Position numbers and translations under genes: made by a program. Below are positions 1 through 8,470 of a stretch of 64,000 nucleotides of DNA, one piece after another. Source of the DNA: Armatimonadota bacterium (lineage in GTDB: Bacteria > Armatimonadota > Fimbriimonadia > Fimbriimonadales > Fimbriimonadaceae). The stretch is from positions 1 to 64,000 of the forward strand of contig JACRPN010000020.1 in the NCBI GenBank assembly GCA_016223145.1, given 5' to 3'. Under the pieces are notes generated by a model. That model saw nothing but the letters and a program-made list of their open reading frames with translations, was not told the origin of the DNA and made no database searches. Each line of letters opens with the position of its first letter. Positions within the stretch are counted from its first letter, which is position 1.

Positions 1-397
1 AGACAGCGGAATTGACAACGTCGGAGTGGCCCTCTAGCTTCATCAGCTCTCTGCCCGTCTCTGCATCCCAGACTCGGGCGGTTTTGTCATAGGACGAAGT
101 CAGGATTCGCCTTCCGTCGGCCGAATACACAGCGGAATTGACAACGTGGGAGTGGCCCTCTAGCTTCATCAGCTCTCTGCCCGTCCCTGCATCCCAGACT
201 CGGGCGGTTTTGTCGTCGGACGATGTCAGGATTCGCCTTCCGTCAGCCGAATAAACAGCGGAACTTACCGAAAACGCATGACCTGTTTGTGGGACCAAGT
301 GGAGCTCCGCGCCGTATGGCGACTGAACCCCGAAGCTAAGGCCGTGGCCGGGATTGGGTGCGCCCAGAAACGAAACGAGAAGTGCTACAGCCAACAA
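1..397 (-). CDS. Exported WD40-repeat protein, N-terminal part (runs off window)
   Basis: Only the first ~132 codons are present. From a TTG at 397-395 the minus strand reads a short hydrophobic leader (LAVALLVSFLGA), then WD40 blades of the type YSADGRRILTSS..DKTARVWDA.TGRELMKLEGH spaced 42 residues apart. WD40 blades form beta-propellers used as interaction platforms; the leader suggests the propeller works outside the cytoplasm. I chose the TTG because a strong purine-rich ribosome site (GGGAGGAGATGAGGAG) lies just upstream, overlapping the stop of the preceding gene at 404, and because an in-frame TGA lies slightly further upstream. It is the last visible gene of the minus-strand run that begins at 5981. 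Two blades are almost identical at DNA level, a sign of recent duplication. Family call is secure; the exact start is probable. Confidence 0.8.
   Translation of the reverse strand, partial: MLAVALLVSFLGAPNPGHGLSFGVQSPYGAELHLVPQTGHAFSVSSAVYSADGRRILTSSDDKTARVWDAGTGRELMKLEGHSHVVNSAVYSADGRRILTSSYDKTARVWDAETGRELMKLEGHSDVVNSAV
5..256 (-). repeat. 126-bp tandem repeat encoding WD40 blades
   Basis: Two copies of a 126-base unit (about 5-130 and 131-256) differ at only a few positions, with a third diverged copy starting near 257. The period equals 42 codons, one WD40 blade. Near identity at synonymous sites shows recent duplication or gene conversion. Confidence 0.85.
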
Positions 398-403
398 TTC
401 TCC

Positions 404-2308
404 TCATCTCCTCCCGAACAGCTTCGTGATCGTGTACGGGTTGAAGCCCAGATAGAAGTAGTTTGCGCCGGCGTTCAGATTGCGGCCGTAGCCGATCCAG
501 ATCTGGTCGTTCAGCAGCGTCATGCTGGCCGCAATCCCGAGCTCAAACCGCTGATCGTCGTTGAAATCCAGCATCGAGAACGAAAGCCCGATCCCCGGGT
601 TGAACGAGCTATTCCAGAAGTCGTTGCCCTTCATCCCCACATGGTAGTGATAGCCTAGCCCCACCGTCGGCTCCCAATTCAAGCTCCTTTCTATCTTGGA
701 ACGCGGGTCCACCAAGAGCATCCCGCCGCTCGCCATCCAGTAGCCCCCATAGGCCTCCACAGCGAGCGTCTGTATGCCCGATTCGATCTCCTTGCCGGGT
801 TCTCCCGTCGGCTTGCCGTCCTTGATCTCCGGCTCGCTGAGCGTAGCCCTCAGCACCAGCTTGTCGCCGGGACGTCGTGACCCTGAGAGCTCTTGCATGT
901 CGAGTTCGGTGTCAATCGGCTCGTCTGCCTTCAGCGTCTTCGCAACCAGGTCCTTGCCTTCCAATGAGAACCGCTCTGAAAGCAGGAGTGCCGCGACCAG
1001 CTTGCCGATTGCGGCATCAAGGCCCTGGGCCGTGCTGTTCATCTGGGCAAACTGCTGCAGAAAATCCTGCGCCATTCTCCGGAAGAAGGCGATCGAGTCC
1101 TGCTGGACCGTACCGGGCGCGGCCTGCGAGAAGCTCCCGAGGTTCGCGGCAATGCGCCCCAGCAGGCTTGGCGACTCCTTGACAAAAGCCCAGAGGTTTT
1201 TGGTAAGCCCATTGAGTAGTCCTGCGAAAAGCTGGATCGCCTCGGCCTGGCTCGGCGCCTGACCAATTTCGGAGGCCCGCAGAGGCTGCAGCAGCGCCTG
1301 GAGCATGCGAACGTCCTTGAGCAGCGGCCCGACACCCTCTTCACCCGAGACCTTGAGTTGCTTCAGCAGCTTCTCGCACTCTTGGTCCAAGACACCGATG
1401 TTCAGCCTCCTGGAGACCCGTTCAAAGGCTGTCGCCACGGACTGGTGGGCTTGGCTGGCAGTCTTGGCCAAATCCGCCGCTTTGTAGGCGTTGAGCGAAT
1501 CGAAGATCTCTTGCGCCGCCAGGAGTTCCTGTACCGTGCGGGGATCCATCACCAGGCGATTACGGGCAAATGGCTTTCGCTCGCCCGCAACGAGCTTGTC
1601 ATAGCCCTCCAGGTGAACCTGTTGCGCCACTCCAAACGGTGTCACGAGGTGGGCGCTCATCGTCAGCATCACGTTTGGAGCGTTGGCCACCGCGCCTTCC
1701 AGCAATTCGCGAATCTCATGTGCCGTGTCCTTAGCGGCAACTTCGAATGCTCCCAGACCTTCGCTCGGATCGCCGTCCAAGCTCGCTGCGATGTCGGCCA
1801 GCATGGCGGCCGCCAGTCCCTTACCACCCTTGAGCCGGGAAACGGCCATGCGGCGAAACTCGGCCATGCTCTGCTTTGCAGCCATAGCCTTGGCTTGCTC
1901 GTCCTGAGTGTCCCCGCCCGCGCCGGCAAGGCCTACTGTTGACTCCTTCAACGGGTCAACCGTCGCGGCGTTGATCTCCGAGAGCCGGAGTTGAACCTCT
2001 TGCTTTTGCGCGCCGACCAAGATCTCCGCCGTCGTACGCAGCGCCTCCACTTCGTCCGCAAAGCTCCTGACCTGCCCTTTCGACGCGGGCTGAACCAGCT
2101 CGGCGATGTGTCCATAGAGGCCCTGCGCGTCCCACTTGAGCGCCACCCGGGAGTCAATCTCGACCGCTTTTGAGGGCACGCCCTGGCCCTTGGCTAGGCG
2201 GCTTGCGGTCGGGCCGGATTCCAGCACCTGCAGAAAGTCGGTCAGGCGGCGAGGGGCTCCCTGAGGTTGTGCTGCGATGGCGATGAGGCTGAGGATCGTG
2301 GTCGTCAT
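404..2308 (-). CDS. Large envelope protein, helical body with barrel-like C-terminus, unknown function
   Basis: 634 residues; family not recognised. The N-terminus (MTTTILSLIAIAAQ) is a weak signal-peptide candidate. Residues ~20-440 are Ala/Leu/Glu-rich and predicted helical. The last ~120 residues alternate aromatic and small residues (YGGYWMASGGMLLV, VGLGYHYHVGM, IWIGYGRNLNAGANYFYLGF) like amphipathic strands of a small outer-membrane beta-barrel, so I infer a periplasmic helical domain anchored by a C-terminal barrel. It lies between a FecR-like lipoprotein gene (30 bp upstream) and the WD40 gene (6 bp downstream), so it probably belongs to the same transcript and envelope-associated process. 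No enzymatic motif was seen. Confidence 0.7.
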   Translation of the reverse strand: MTTTILSLIAIAAQPQGAPRRLTDFLQVLESGPTASRLAKGQGVPSKAVEIDSRVALKWDAQGLYGHIAELVQPASKGQVRSFADEVEALRTTAEILVGAQKQEVQLRLSEINAATVDPLKESTVGLAGAGGDTQDEQAKAMAAKQSMAEFRRMAVSRLKGGKGLAAAMLADIAASLDGDPSEGLGAFEVAAKDTAHEIRELLEGAVANAPNVMLTMSAHLVTPFGVAQQVHLEGYDKLVAGERKPFARNRLVMDPRTVQELLAAQEIFDSLNAYKAADLAKTASQAHQSVATAFERVSRRLNIGVLDQECEKLLKQLKVSGEEGVGPLLKDVRMLQALLQPLRASEIGQAPSQAEAIQLFAGLLNGLTKNLWAFVKESPSLLGRIAANLGSFSQAAPGTVQQDSIAFFRRMAQDFLQQFAQMNSTAQGLDAAIGKLVAALLLSERFSLEGKDLVAKTLKADEPIDTELDMQELSGSRRPGDKLVLRATLSEPEIKDGKPTGEPGKEIESGIQTLAVEAYGGYWMASGGMLLVDPRSKIERSLNWEPTVGLGYHYHVGMKGNDFWNSSFNPGIGLSFSMLDFNDDQRFELGIAASMTLLNDQIWIGYGRNLNAGANYFYLGFNPYTITKLFGRR

Positions 2309-2338
2309 TGGCTTAGTCTCATGGGTGTCTCTGAAGTA

Positions 2339-3181
2339 TCAGCTACCGAAGACGCCCTTGAGCTCCTTCAACTTGTGGGCGGCCGTTTCCTTGAGCCCAT
2401 TCGATTCAAGCGAGCGAATTAGCTCCAACTCAGCAAGAAGATCGTTGCCTCGTGAGGTGCGGCGGCGGAAGTCGGCAAGCATGGCGTCCTCAGAGGACTT
2501 CGCCATCAAAGCAACCGGTCTGCTGATGGCGCGTTCTCCGTTCAGGAGCTTCGCTTCGAGAAGCAAGGCTATGTCAGGATAGGCAGCCCTCAAGCCTTCC
2601 AGGCGTTTTGAGAGGGCTGCGGACATGAAGGGGCCCTTGGCCGAGACTGTATCGGAAAAGACTGCTTCGCCGCTCTTTGCCGATCCATCGAAGACCGCAA
2701 GAATCCTCAAAGAATAAGTGCCCACGGCCCACTCGGGGGGCAGGATCGTGAAGTAGCCGCAGGAGGCTTGGGAGGCATCCAGCGCTTCCGGGGCTCGGCC
2801 GCCTTTCCTTTTGACCGCCGCCTTAACGGCTGCTTTTGCCGGATCATTGCCACCGGTCAACAGGACCCAAAGATCTTCTTCAGCCGAAGTGAGCAAGACA
2901 GGCACCTTCTGCCATATAGGTTGAGGCAGGAAGGTCTTCTTCTTGCCGGTTCGGCATGTCACGACCAGCTTTCCTCCCAAAGCACACCGCACAAGATCGC
3001 CTGAAAAGAGGAGCATGCCGCGGTTGCTCTGTTTGAGTCGGACAACCGCGCCCCCAGGCCGCTTCAGCTCAACTCCACCCTTGATTTCAGCAATCGTTCC
3101 CGCTTTGAAGCGAGCTCCCTGGCTAAGGCATCCAAGCGCCAACAGGAGAGCGGCTATGATGGCTCGATTGAGGTTCGGCAT
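2339..3181 (-). CDS. FecR-like domain lipoprotein
   Basis: 280 residues. The N-terminus has a lipoprotein signal with a lipobox-like LLALGC around residue 18, so it is probably membrane-anchored. Residues ~28-90 resemble the FecR domain: IAEIKGGVELKRPGG, then VRL..SNRGMLLFSGD followed by LGGKLVVTCRTG. FecR domains sense or transmit periplasmic signals and, in proteins like this, often sit beside CHASE2-type sensors. The remaining ~190 residues are not recognised and are helical near the C-terminus. The ATG at 3181 has a good ribosome site (GGGGAG, six bases before). It is 21 bp downstream of the cyclase-CHASE2 gene, so very likely co-transcribed. Confidence 0.72.
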   Translation of the reverse strand: MPNLNRAIIAALLLALGCLSQGARFKAGTIAEIKGGVELKRPGGAVVRLKQSNRGMLLFSGDLVRCALGGKLVVTCRTGKKKTFLPQPIWQKVPVLLTSAEEDLWVLLTGGNDPAKAAVKAAVKRKGGRAPEALDASQASCGYFTILPPEWAVGTYSLRILAVFDGSAKSGEAVFSDTVSAKGPFMSAALSKRLEGLRAAYPDIALLLEAKLLNGERAISRPVALMAKSSEDAMLADFRRRTSRGNDLLAELELIRSLESNGLKETAAHKLKELKGVFGS

Positions 3182-3202
3182 GGTTTGCTCCCCGATCAGG
3201 TA

Positions 3203-5233
3203 CTAAACGCGTGGCCCTCCAGGCGCGCTACGAAATGCCCAGCGCTCAATCAGGACCAGTACGCGTTGATGAAGTGTTGGATGGAACGCCAGCAAGAATG
3301 CGACAAGCAAGTACTCGGTCCACAGAATCTGCCACCTTGCCGCCAGCATCCCGCCTCCAACTAGTAGAATAGCGACGGCGCCGGCCGTTGCCAGGTTCGA
3401 AGCAAGGGAACCGGAAACCTGCCTTGAATGGGCGATCGTGCGCCTAAGGGAAACCTGTGACACCAGGAGAACGAAGGCGCCGGCCAATATGGCGAGCAAA
3501 CTGGCAAACCAAGGCCTAAACTCGTACAGGGGCGAGTTCGTCTCCGTCACCACAGCCATGGCATGGAAATACGGGCCGTACTCCCGCTCGCCTGTGACCG
3601 GCATGGTGAACTGGTCGAACTCGTCTTTGCTCGAACCGATCAAGACCGACTTTCCTTTGATCTTCTCACGCAGCCGGTCTCCCCTAAGCATCGGCGCGGT
3701 TGCCTGTGCCTCAATTCGGTCGGCTTTGATTCTGGACAGGCACGCCGTATTCAAGAGAAACTCACGGCCTTCCAGCACCTTCCCCTTCAATGCATCCGAC
3801 GGCCCGTCCTCAGTTCGAAGAGGGCGAATTGCATCCCCAAATTCGCTGTATCGTTCCAAGAATGGGCTTCCCACTGGCCGGGTCTCTCCGAATTGAGCCA
3901 GATAGGCGTTGGCCAATGCGTGGGACAGTGAGGGGATGCGCATTCCCGTTTCAGATTCAGACTTCGTTCCAATGGCACCACTTTCCGGGCCTGGGATGGT
4001 GATGTCCCCGATTGCCAAGACCTGGCCGTTTAGCGCGTCATCGGGCCTAAGCGGGTGAACGACCAGGTCAGAGTAGCCGGGCCCCAGGAAGTCATCCTTG
4101 TTCTGGAACTCAAGGTGCTCCCGCACCGCCAGGTAGACCGGGATGCCCGAGTCTGTAAGCTGTTTGGCTGTCTTGAGCACGATTTCGGCCTCGTCCAGGT
4201 AGCGCAGTTCGCGCGCGCCGTCTGAGCTTGCAGGCGCATTCTCTACGCTGTGGGCGCCAAAATCAATGTCTATGGCGACCGCGGCAGGCTCAAGGTCGGC
4301 AACCTCCAGGAGCAACGACTTTAGGTTGTTCAAATCTGTAGCCCCGTCCGGCTTGTCAAACCGCTTCTCGATGTCCACAAACGTCACCGGCAAGCTTCGA
4401 TTTCCGTCTGTGACGCTAGCCACGAGGCGTTCATAGCCGCTAAGCCTCATTTTTCTGCCGAAGTCCGTGTGCTCCATCAGGGCATGGAGCGCCAGCGCCA
4501 CGGGAATCAGCGCCAGGCCCGCCAAGGTCTCGTAACGCAGGTCCCTCAGCCGATGCGCGATGACTCGGACGGAGGCCACAGGGACTTTGGACAACGTGAG
4601 CGCCCGGGCGTGCAGCGCAACAGCACGCCTCTGATACCTGGCGAGGGGGTCGGTTTCGTTTGGCTTGTCGGAGTAGCGGTACAAATGGAGCACTTCGCCG
4701 TGCTTGACGGCCACTTCGCCAATCGAGCCAAACTTGGCCGAAAACTCGGGAGCCTCCCGAAGGAACTCAACCGCCCGTTGTGTGAGCACAATCTCACCCG
4801 GGGCGCATCCAGTCAAGGCGCGAGCAGCGTTATTGATGCCTTCCCCGGCCATGTTCCTACCTCCCGCAATGTCTGGATCAACCTCGTCGAGAGCCCCGAT
4901 ATGAACGGCCATTCGGACCTTGAAGCCGCCCTGCCTGCCGACCAAGGTCCTCAGTTCGAGCGCGCAGCGCAAGGGGCTCAGGGGATCCTTGGAAAAGGAG
5001 AACACGAAGCCGTCACCCGCAGGAACCGCCGTCACTTGTCCCGCAGATAGGGCGGACGCGTACGTGGGGCACTTGCCTGCGAGAGATGTCAGGCGGGCCA
5101 CGACATCTGCTTGCTCAATCGTTGGACGGAGACTGTATTCGACGATGTCAACGGCCAGCACAAAACCTACGGTCAGCGATGCGCGTTGTGGCGCCTGCTT
5201 CGCGGACGGCTGACTGCGCTTGGGCTTAGCCAT
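3203..5233 (-). CDS. Class III nucleotide cyclase-like domain fused to CHASE2, membrane protein
   Basis: 676 residues from the ATG at 5233 (a TTG nine bases further up is possible). Residues ~20-180 look like a class III adenylate/guanylate cyclase domain: FVLAVDIVEYS and PAGDGFVFSF carry the two metal-binding aspartates, VRMAVHIGAL is the usual core strand, and GEGINNAARAL keeps the Asn and Arg typical of active enzymes. A membrane segment follows (~235-255), then a CHASE2-like extracytoplasmic sensor (VTFVDIEKRFD through AVAIDIDFG onward), and three C-terminal membrane helices. Known CHASE2-cyclases normally have the sensor first and the cyclase last, so the order is reversed here. Product and signal are unknown. 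A TAAACT box at 5246-5251 supports the ATG start. Neighbours are a FecR-like lipoprotein and an SGNH hydrolase. Confidence 0.8.
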   Translation of the reverse strand: MAKPKRSQPSAKQAPQRASLTVGFVLAVDIVEYSLRPTIEQADVVARLTSLAGKCPTYASALSAGQVTAVPAGDGFVFSFSKDPLSPLRCALELRTLVGRQGGFKVRMAVHIGALDEVDPDIAGGRNMAGEGINNAARALTGCAPGEIVLTQRAVEFLREAPEFSAKFGSIGEVAVKHGEVLHLYRYSDKPNETDPLARYQRRAVALHARALTLSKVPVASVRVIAHRLRDLRYETLAGLALIPVALALHALMEHTDFGRKMRLSGYERLVASVTDGNRSLPVTFVDIEKRFDKPDGATDLNNLKSLLLEVADLEPAAVAIDIDFGAHSVENAPASSDGARELRYLDEAEIVLKTAKQLTDSGIPVYLAVREHLEFQNKDDFLGPGYSDLVVHPLRPDDALNGQVLAIGDITIPGPESGAIGTKSESETGMRIPSLSHALANAYLAQFGETRPVGSPFLERYSEFGDAIRPLRTEDGPSDALKGKVLEGREFLLNTACLSRIKADRIEAQATAPMLRGDRLREKIKGKSVLIGSSKDEFDQFTMPVTGEREYGPYFHAMAVVTETNSPLYEFRPWFASLLAILAGAFVLLVSQVSLRRTIAHSRQVSGSLASNLATAGAVAILLVGGGMLAARWQILWTEYLLVAFLLAFHPTLHQRVLVLIERWAFRSAPGGPRV

Positions 5234-5245
5234 GTCGGTCAAGAC

Positions 5246-5251
5246 AGTTTA
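5246..5251 (-). promoter_or_regulatory. TANNNT box (TAAACT) before the cyclase-CHASE2 gene
   Basis: On the minus strand TAAACT lies 12 bases before the ATG at 5233 and no Shine-Dalgarno is present, so the mRNA would have a leader of only ~5 bases. It argues against the TTG three bases after the box. Confidence 0.35.
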
Positions 5252-5279
5252 GGAGGAGTTTTGCTTTGGCGTCAACCTT

Positions 5280-5981
5280 CTACTCTGGATCATGAATGCC
5301 AAAGAACGGCATTAAGGCACTTAGGACGATTTTATGGCCTTCTCGGTTGGGATGGTTGGATTGCGACATCAGTGATTCCCATGAAGCGCCGCCGTCGTGC
5401 GCTCTTAGGAATCCGGCCAATGAATCCGCGACGCCCACGCGAAGCTGCGACGCCAGGTCCCGAATCTGGGATGCGTGCTGAAAGAGCGGGTCTTGGGAGT
5501 TTTGGGGGTCCACTCCGAGGTCCCAGGTTGGGGTCAAGAAGATAACCTTCGCGCCCGTTTTCAAGGCGGCCTCAGCCATGGAGGTCCAGGAGGCCTTGGC
5601 CCGATCAAGACCGATGCGGCGGTCGTTGAGCCCGTAGTCCATCGTGACCACATCCGGTCTGAGCGCCAAAACGTCCCTGTCGAATCGAGCCGCTCCCTGT
5701 TCGGAGTTCTCACCCCCGATCGCCGTCACGATCACGTTCACAACCGCCTTCGGAAACTTCTCTTTTATGGCGCGGTGCAGCAAATGCGGATAGGCGTCGA
5801 AGCTGCGTACCTCGGGGGTCTTGAAATAGCCCGCAGGCACGCTGTGGCCGTGACAGACTATTGTCACAGTCCGGTTTGCCGGCCATTCGGCTGAAAGGAG
5901 CTTGACGAGATCAGCGCTGAACGCCTTGGGGCTGGCGACCTGGAGCGGCAACAGCGAGGCGAACGCGAGAAGCGGCAGCAT
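5280..5981 (-). CDS. SGNH/GDSL-family hydrolase
   Basis: 233 residues with a short hydrophobic leader (MLPLLAFASLLPLQVAS). SGNH blocks are visible: TIVCHGHSVPAGY (block I with the nucleophile Ser, written GHS instead of the usual GDS), AIGGENSEQG (block II), MDYGLNDRR (block III with Asn), and SQSNHPNREGH near the C-terminus with the catalytic His. Such enzymes hydrolyse ester bonds of lipids or acetylated sugars; the substrate is unknown. It is the first gene of the minus run and ends 46 bp before the cyclase gene. It may share its regulation, although a separate promoter box precedes the cyclase. The ATG start at 5981 lacks a good ribosome site. Confidence 0.85.
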   Translation of the reverse strand: MLPLLAFASLLPLQVASPKAFSADLVKLLSAEWPANRTVTIVCHGHSVPAGYFKTPEVRSFDAYPHLLHRAIKEKFPKAVVNVIVTAIGGENSEQGAARFDRDVLALRPDVVTMDYGLNDRRIGLDRAKASWTSMAEAALKTGAKVIFLTPTWDLGVDPQNSQDPLFQHASQIRDLASQLRVGVADSLAGFLRAHDGGASWESLMSQSNHPNREGHKIVLSALMPFFGIHDPE

Positions 5982-6115
5982 CGTCCTAAGCTACCTCAAG
6001 GGTTCGAGGCCGCACGGATGCGGCCGAAAGGCTGTGGTTAGGCAACGCAGGCGTGACGATTGCGCCCCATCCGGTTGTTCGGTGCCTGGAAAGGTCGCAA
6101 TCAGCGCTGAGAGGA

Positions 6116-6132
6116 GCAGGCGAGACGCCTGC
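6116..6132. repeat. Short palindrome in a 232-bp gene-free gap
   Basis: GCAGGCG-AGA-CGCCTGC forms a perfect 7-bp stem with a 3-base loop. The gap 5982-6213 between two minus-strand genes holds nothing else recognised. No T-run follows on either strand, so it is not a classical terminator; it may be a dispersed palindromic repeat. Confidence 0.4.
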
Positions 6133-6213
6133 CCTACGACTGCTGTTGGGGTTCAATGAGAGGCCGCAGTCTGGAGATGAAAGCTGCAGCCTTGCTACGT
6201 TCGGCTCTGGGGT

Positions 6214-7098
6214 TCACGCCCTCGCGCTAAGACGCAGCATCCGGCATCGAGCTTCCAGGCGATCACGCCACCCTTGTGTGATGGCTCGGGCTTCATCCAG
6301 AGAGATCGCCGCAATAGCGACATGCTCCCCAACCCCCAGCTGCCCCACCCGGCCCATATCGGCTCCGCACAGGAACCCCAGGCGCCGGTAACCCCCGATG
6401 GTGGGGCCGTCCGGTCCCAGAATCAGCAGACCGCCGCCGGGGGTCCACTGTATCGTGCCAGGGACGACCGGCTCGCTGGCGCGTTCCTCAAGTTGGGGCG
6501 GCGGAAACCCCGCTAGCCGCACACCTCGCCGGTCGCTGTCGAGCTCAACACTGCCGACATGCGACTCTGCCTGGGCAACGACGCCAGAGGGAAGGTCGGG
6601 CTCAGGGACGTACCGGAGAGGAGCAGATTTCAGCGAAACAAGAGTCGTCGCGAGCACTGCAGGACTCAAATCCAGATTTGCCCGACGCGGAGACTGAAGC
6701 TCTGATCCATAAAAGACCGCCTCGCCGGCATGGCCCCCCCATCCACCCTGAACGCACAGATAGGCGCGAACCCCCGCCTCGAACGCCCCAACCTCCAGCC
6801 GCTCACCCGTCTCCAAGCCAAACCGGGACTGGGGCGCCAACCTGCGGCCACCGACGGAAACGAGCCCGACGGCGCCCACCAGACTTAGGGTCAGCGGCGC
6901 TTCGGCAAGAAACATACCGCCCATGAGCGTGAGTTCAAGGGCGAGGGCGTCGGGAGCGTTCCCCAACAGTGCGTTGCCCAGAGCCAGAGACTCCTGATCG
7001 AACGCGCCGCCGGTGGGAACGCCAAAGTGCCGCCTGCCCGGTTGGGGCGCTCCTTGCAGCGTCGCACTGCCGCCGATCTTGAGCACTTTCAGGCTCAA
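6214..7098 (-). CDS. pxpC: 5-oxoprolinase subunit C (biotin-dependent carboxyltransferase-like)
   Basis: 294 residues, matching the PxpC/KipA family: LKIGGSATLQGAPQPGRRHFGVPTGGAFD at the start corresponds to the family's conserved PG(R)..GVP.GGA.D region, and ADMGRVGQLGVGEHVAI near the C-terminus fits. With PxpA and PxpB it forms the prokaryotic ATP-dependent 5-oxoprolinase that opens 5-oxoproline to glutamate, repairing a spontaneous glutamine/glutamate damage product. Its start overlaps the pxpA stop by 4 bases (ATGA), so translation is probably coupled. Last gene of the B-A-C operon. Cytoplasmic. Confidence 0.9.
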   Translation of the reverse strand: MSLKVLKIGGSATLQGAPQPGRRHFGVPTGGAFDQESLALGNALLGNAPDALALELTLMGGMFLAEAPLTLSLVGAVGLVSVGGRRLAPQSRFGLETGERLEVGAFEAGVRAYLCVQGGWGGHAGEAVFYGSELQSPRRANLDLSPAVLATTLVSLKSAPLRYVPEPDLPSGVVAQAESHVGSVELDSDRRGVRLAGFPPPQLEERASEPVVPGTIQWTPGGGLLILGPDGPTIGGYRRLGFLCGADMGRVGQLGVGEHVAIAAISLDEARAITQGWRDRLEARCRMLRLSARA

Positions 7099-7799
7099 TA
7101 GCCGACCTCGTATCCGGAGTCCTCCAGAGTCCTGTGCACCATCTCGGCGAACTCAAGACACCCGGGCGTGTCGCCGTGAAGACAGATGGAGTCCACCTCC
7201 GGCGCCAGCCTCAACACCTGGGCCGCGATCTCCTTTGGATCATGGAGCACTGCTCCGGGCTCCGAACGCGGCATCAGGGTGCCGTTGGGCAAATAGGCGC
7301 GGTCGGCGAAGCCCTCTTCAATAACCTTCCGGCCAGTCATCCGAAGGGCCCCGACAAGTTCAGACGCTCCGAGAAGTACGAAGGGCAGACCGGAAACATC
7401 TGCCAGTACCACTGTTCGAGCGTGAACAGCTTGTTCTCTGCTTGCGGACAGTTCAGCTTCAGACATTGCCAAAAGGTTGTACCAAGCGCCATGCGGCTTG
7501 ACGTACTGAGCGGCGCCAGTAACCAGGAAGCGGGCGATCTGTCGAAGCAAACTGAGATTCCAGTTCTTTAACTCGTCTTCCTCCGGCATCCGCCGACCCA
7601 TGCTTTCCCGATCCGGGAACCCCGGGTGCATTCCTATTCGCACCCCCTTGCGCCTGCAAAGCTCGATCGTCTCAAGCGTCAGGTCCCACGAGCCCGCGTG
7701 CTCGCCGCAACAAACGTTGGCACTCGACGCAAATTCAAGCAGCGCCTCATCGTAAGGAAACCCCTCGCCGATGTCCACGTTGAGGTCCACCTTCCTCAA
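7095..7799 (-). CDS. pxpA: 5-oxoprolinase subunit A (LamB/YcsF family)
   Basis: 234 residues. Family signatures are all visible: VDLNVDIGEGFPYD at the N-terminus, CCGEHAGSW, GMHPGFPDRESMGRR, QYVKPHGAWYN, and EGFADRAYLPNGTLMPRSE. PxpA acts with PxpB/PxpC in ATP-driven hydrolysis of 5-oxoproline. It is slightly shorter than the usual ~250 residues. The gene overlaps pxpB upstream and pxpC downstream by 4 bases each, indicating one tightly coupled operon. Cytoplasmic. Confidence 0.93.
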   Translation of the reverse strand: MRKVDLNVDIGEGFPYDEALLEFASSANVCCGEHAGSWDLTLETIELCRRKGVRIGMHPGFPDRESMGRRMPEEDELKNWNLSLLRQIARFLVTGAAQYVKPHGAWYNLLAMSEAELSASREQAVHARTVVLADVSGLPFVLLGASELVGALRMTGRKVIEEGFADRAYLPNGTLMPRSEPGAVLHDPKEIAAQVLRLAPEVDSICLHGDTPGCLEFAEMVHRTLEDSGYEVGY

Positions 7800-8440
7800 A
7801 GGCGCTCCCCCTCTCGCTCTCCAAACTCCACACGGCTGATCCGCGAAAACCGGACCCGATCTCCTGCCTCAATCGGGAAGTAGTCCTCCTCGACGCAGAC
7901 AAGTTCGAGCGGCGTCTGCCCGATCAGCCACCAGCCGCCGGGGGTGGGCAAGGGATAGGCCGCCGTTTGGCTCCCCGTGATCCCAATCGACCCCGCTTCC
8001 ACCCGCTTTCGCGGGCTGGACAACCTGGGAAGGCCTTGAAGAGCGACGGGAAGGTCCCCCAGATAGGCAAAGCCGGGGCAGAATCCTACGGCAAAGCACT
8101 CGTAGGTCCCGCCCGAATGCAAGTCAGCGATTTCCTCGCTTGAGAGCCCCAAACGATCGGATACCTCTTTCAAATCTGGCCCTAGCTCGTAGCACACCGG
8201 AACCTTGTGCTCCCTCGGCACGCTCCGCGGAGCAGAAAGAGCCCTTTCGACCCCCTGCTGAATCACCTCGGCCGGCGGTGGCGGGGTGCCAAAGCTGAGC
8301 CCAACCGACTCATAGGAGGCCACTACGTCCTCCAGCGACTCGATCCCTGCCTGGCGAAGGCCCGCAGCGACCGCACCAGCCGCGCCTCTTGGCAGGTCCG
8401 TCACGCGCCAACCCCATTCTCCCATTGGGCTGATCCGCAC
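7796..8440 (-). CDS. pxpB: 5-oxoprolinase subunit B
   Basis: 214 residues from a GTG at 8440. The start region VRISPMGEWGWRV matches the family opening (R..P.GD.AL.V), which supports this GTG over the ATG at 8425 or the longer frame reaching into the divergent gene. Further family motifs: VCYELGPDLKEV, FAVGFCPGFAYLGDLP, PRKRVEAGSIGI and YPLPTPGGWWLIGQTPL. Partner of PxpA and PxpC in 5-oxoproline hydrolysis; first gene of the operon. A CATACT box seven bases before the GTG, with no Shine-Dalgarno, suggests a leaderless transcript. Only 30 bp separate it from the divergently transcribed reductase gene. Confidence 0.88.
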   Translation of the reverse strand: MRISPMGEWGWRVTDLPRGAAGAVAAGLRQAGIESLEDVVASYESVGLSFGTPPPPAEVIQQGVERALSAPRSVPREHKVPVCYELGPDLKEVSDRLGLSSEEIADLHSGGTYECFAVGFCPGFAYLGDLPVALQGLPRLSSPRKRVEAGSIGITGSQTAAYPLPTPGGWWLIGQTPLELVCVEEDYFPIEAGDRVRFSRISRVEFGEREGERL

Positions 8441-8447
8441 GAAAACC

Positions 8448-8453
8448 AGTATG
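8448..8453 (-). promoter_or_regulatory. -10-like CATACT box seven bases before pxpB
   Basis: Minus-strand CATACT followed by GGTTTTC and the GTG start. The spacing puts the transcription start at about the start codon (leaderless pattern). It lies in the 30-bp divergent gap with the aldo/keto reductase gene. Confidence 0.45.
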
Positions 8454-8470
8454 AAGTGATAGGATAGAGC

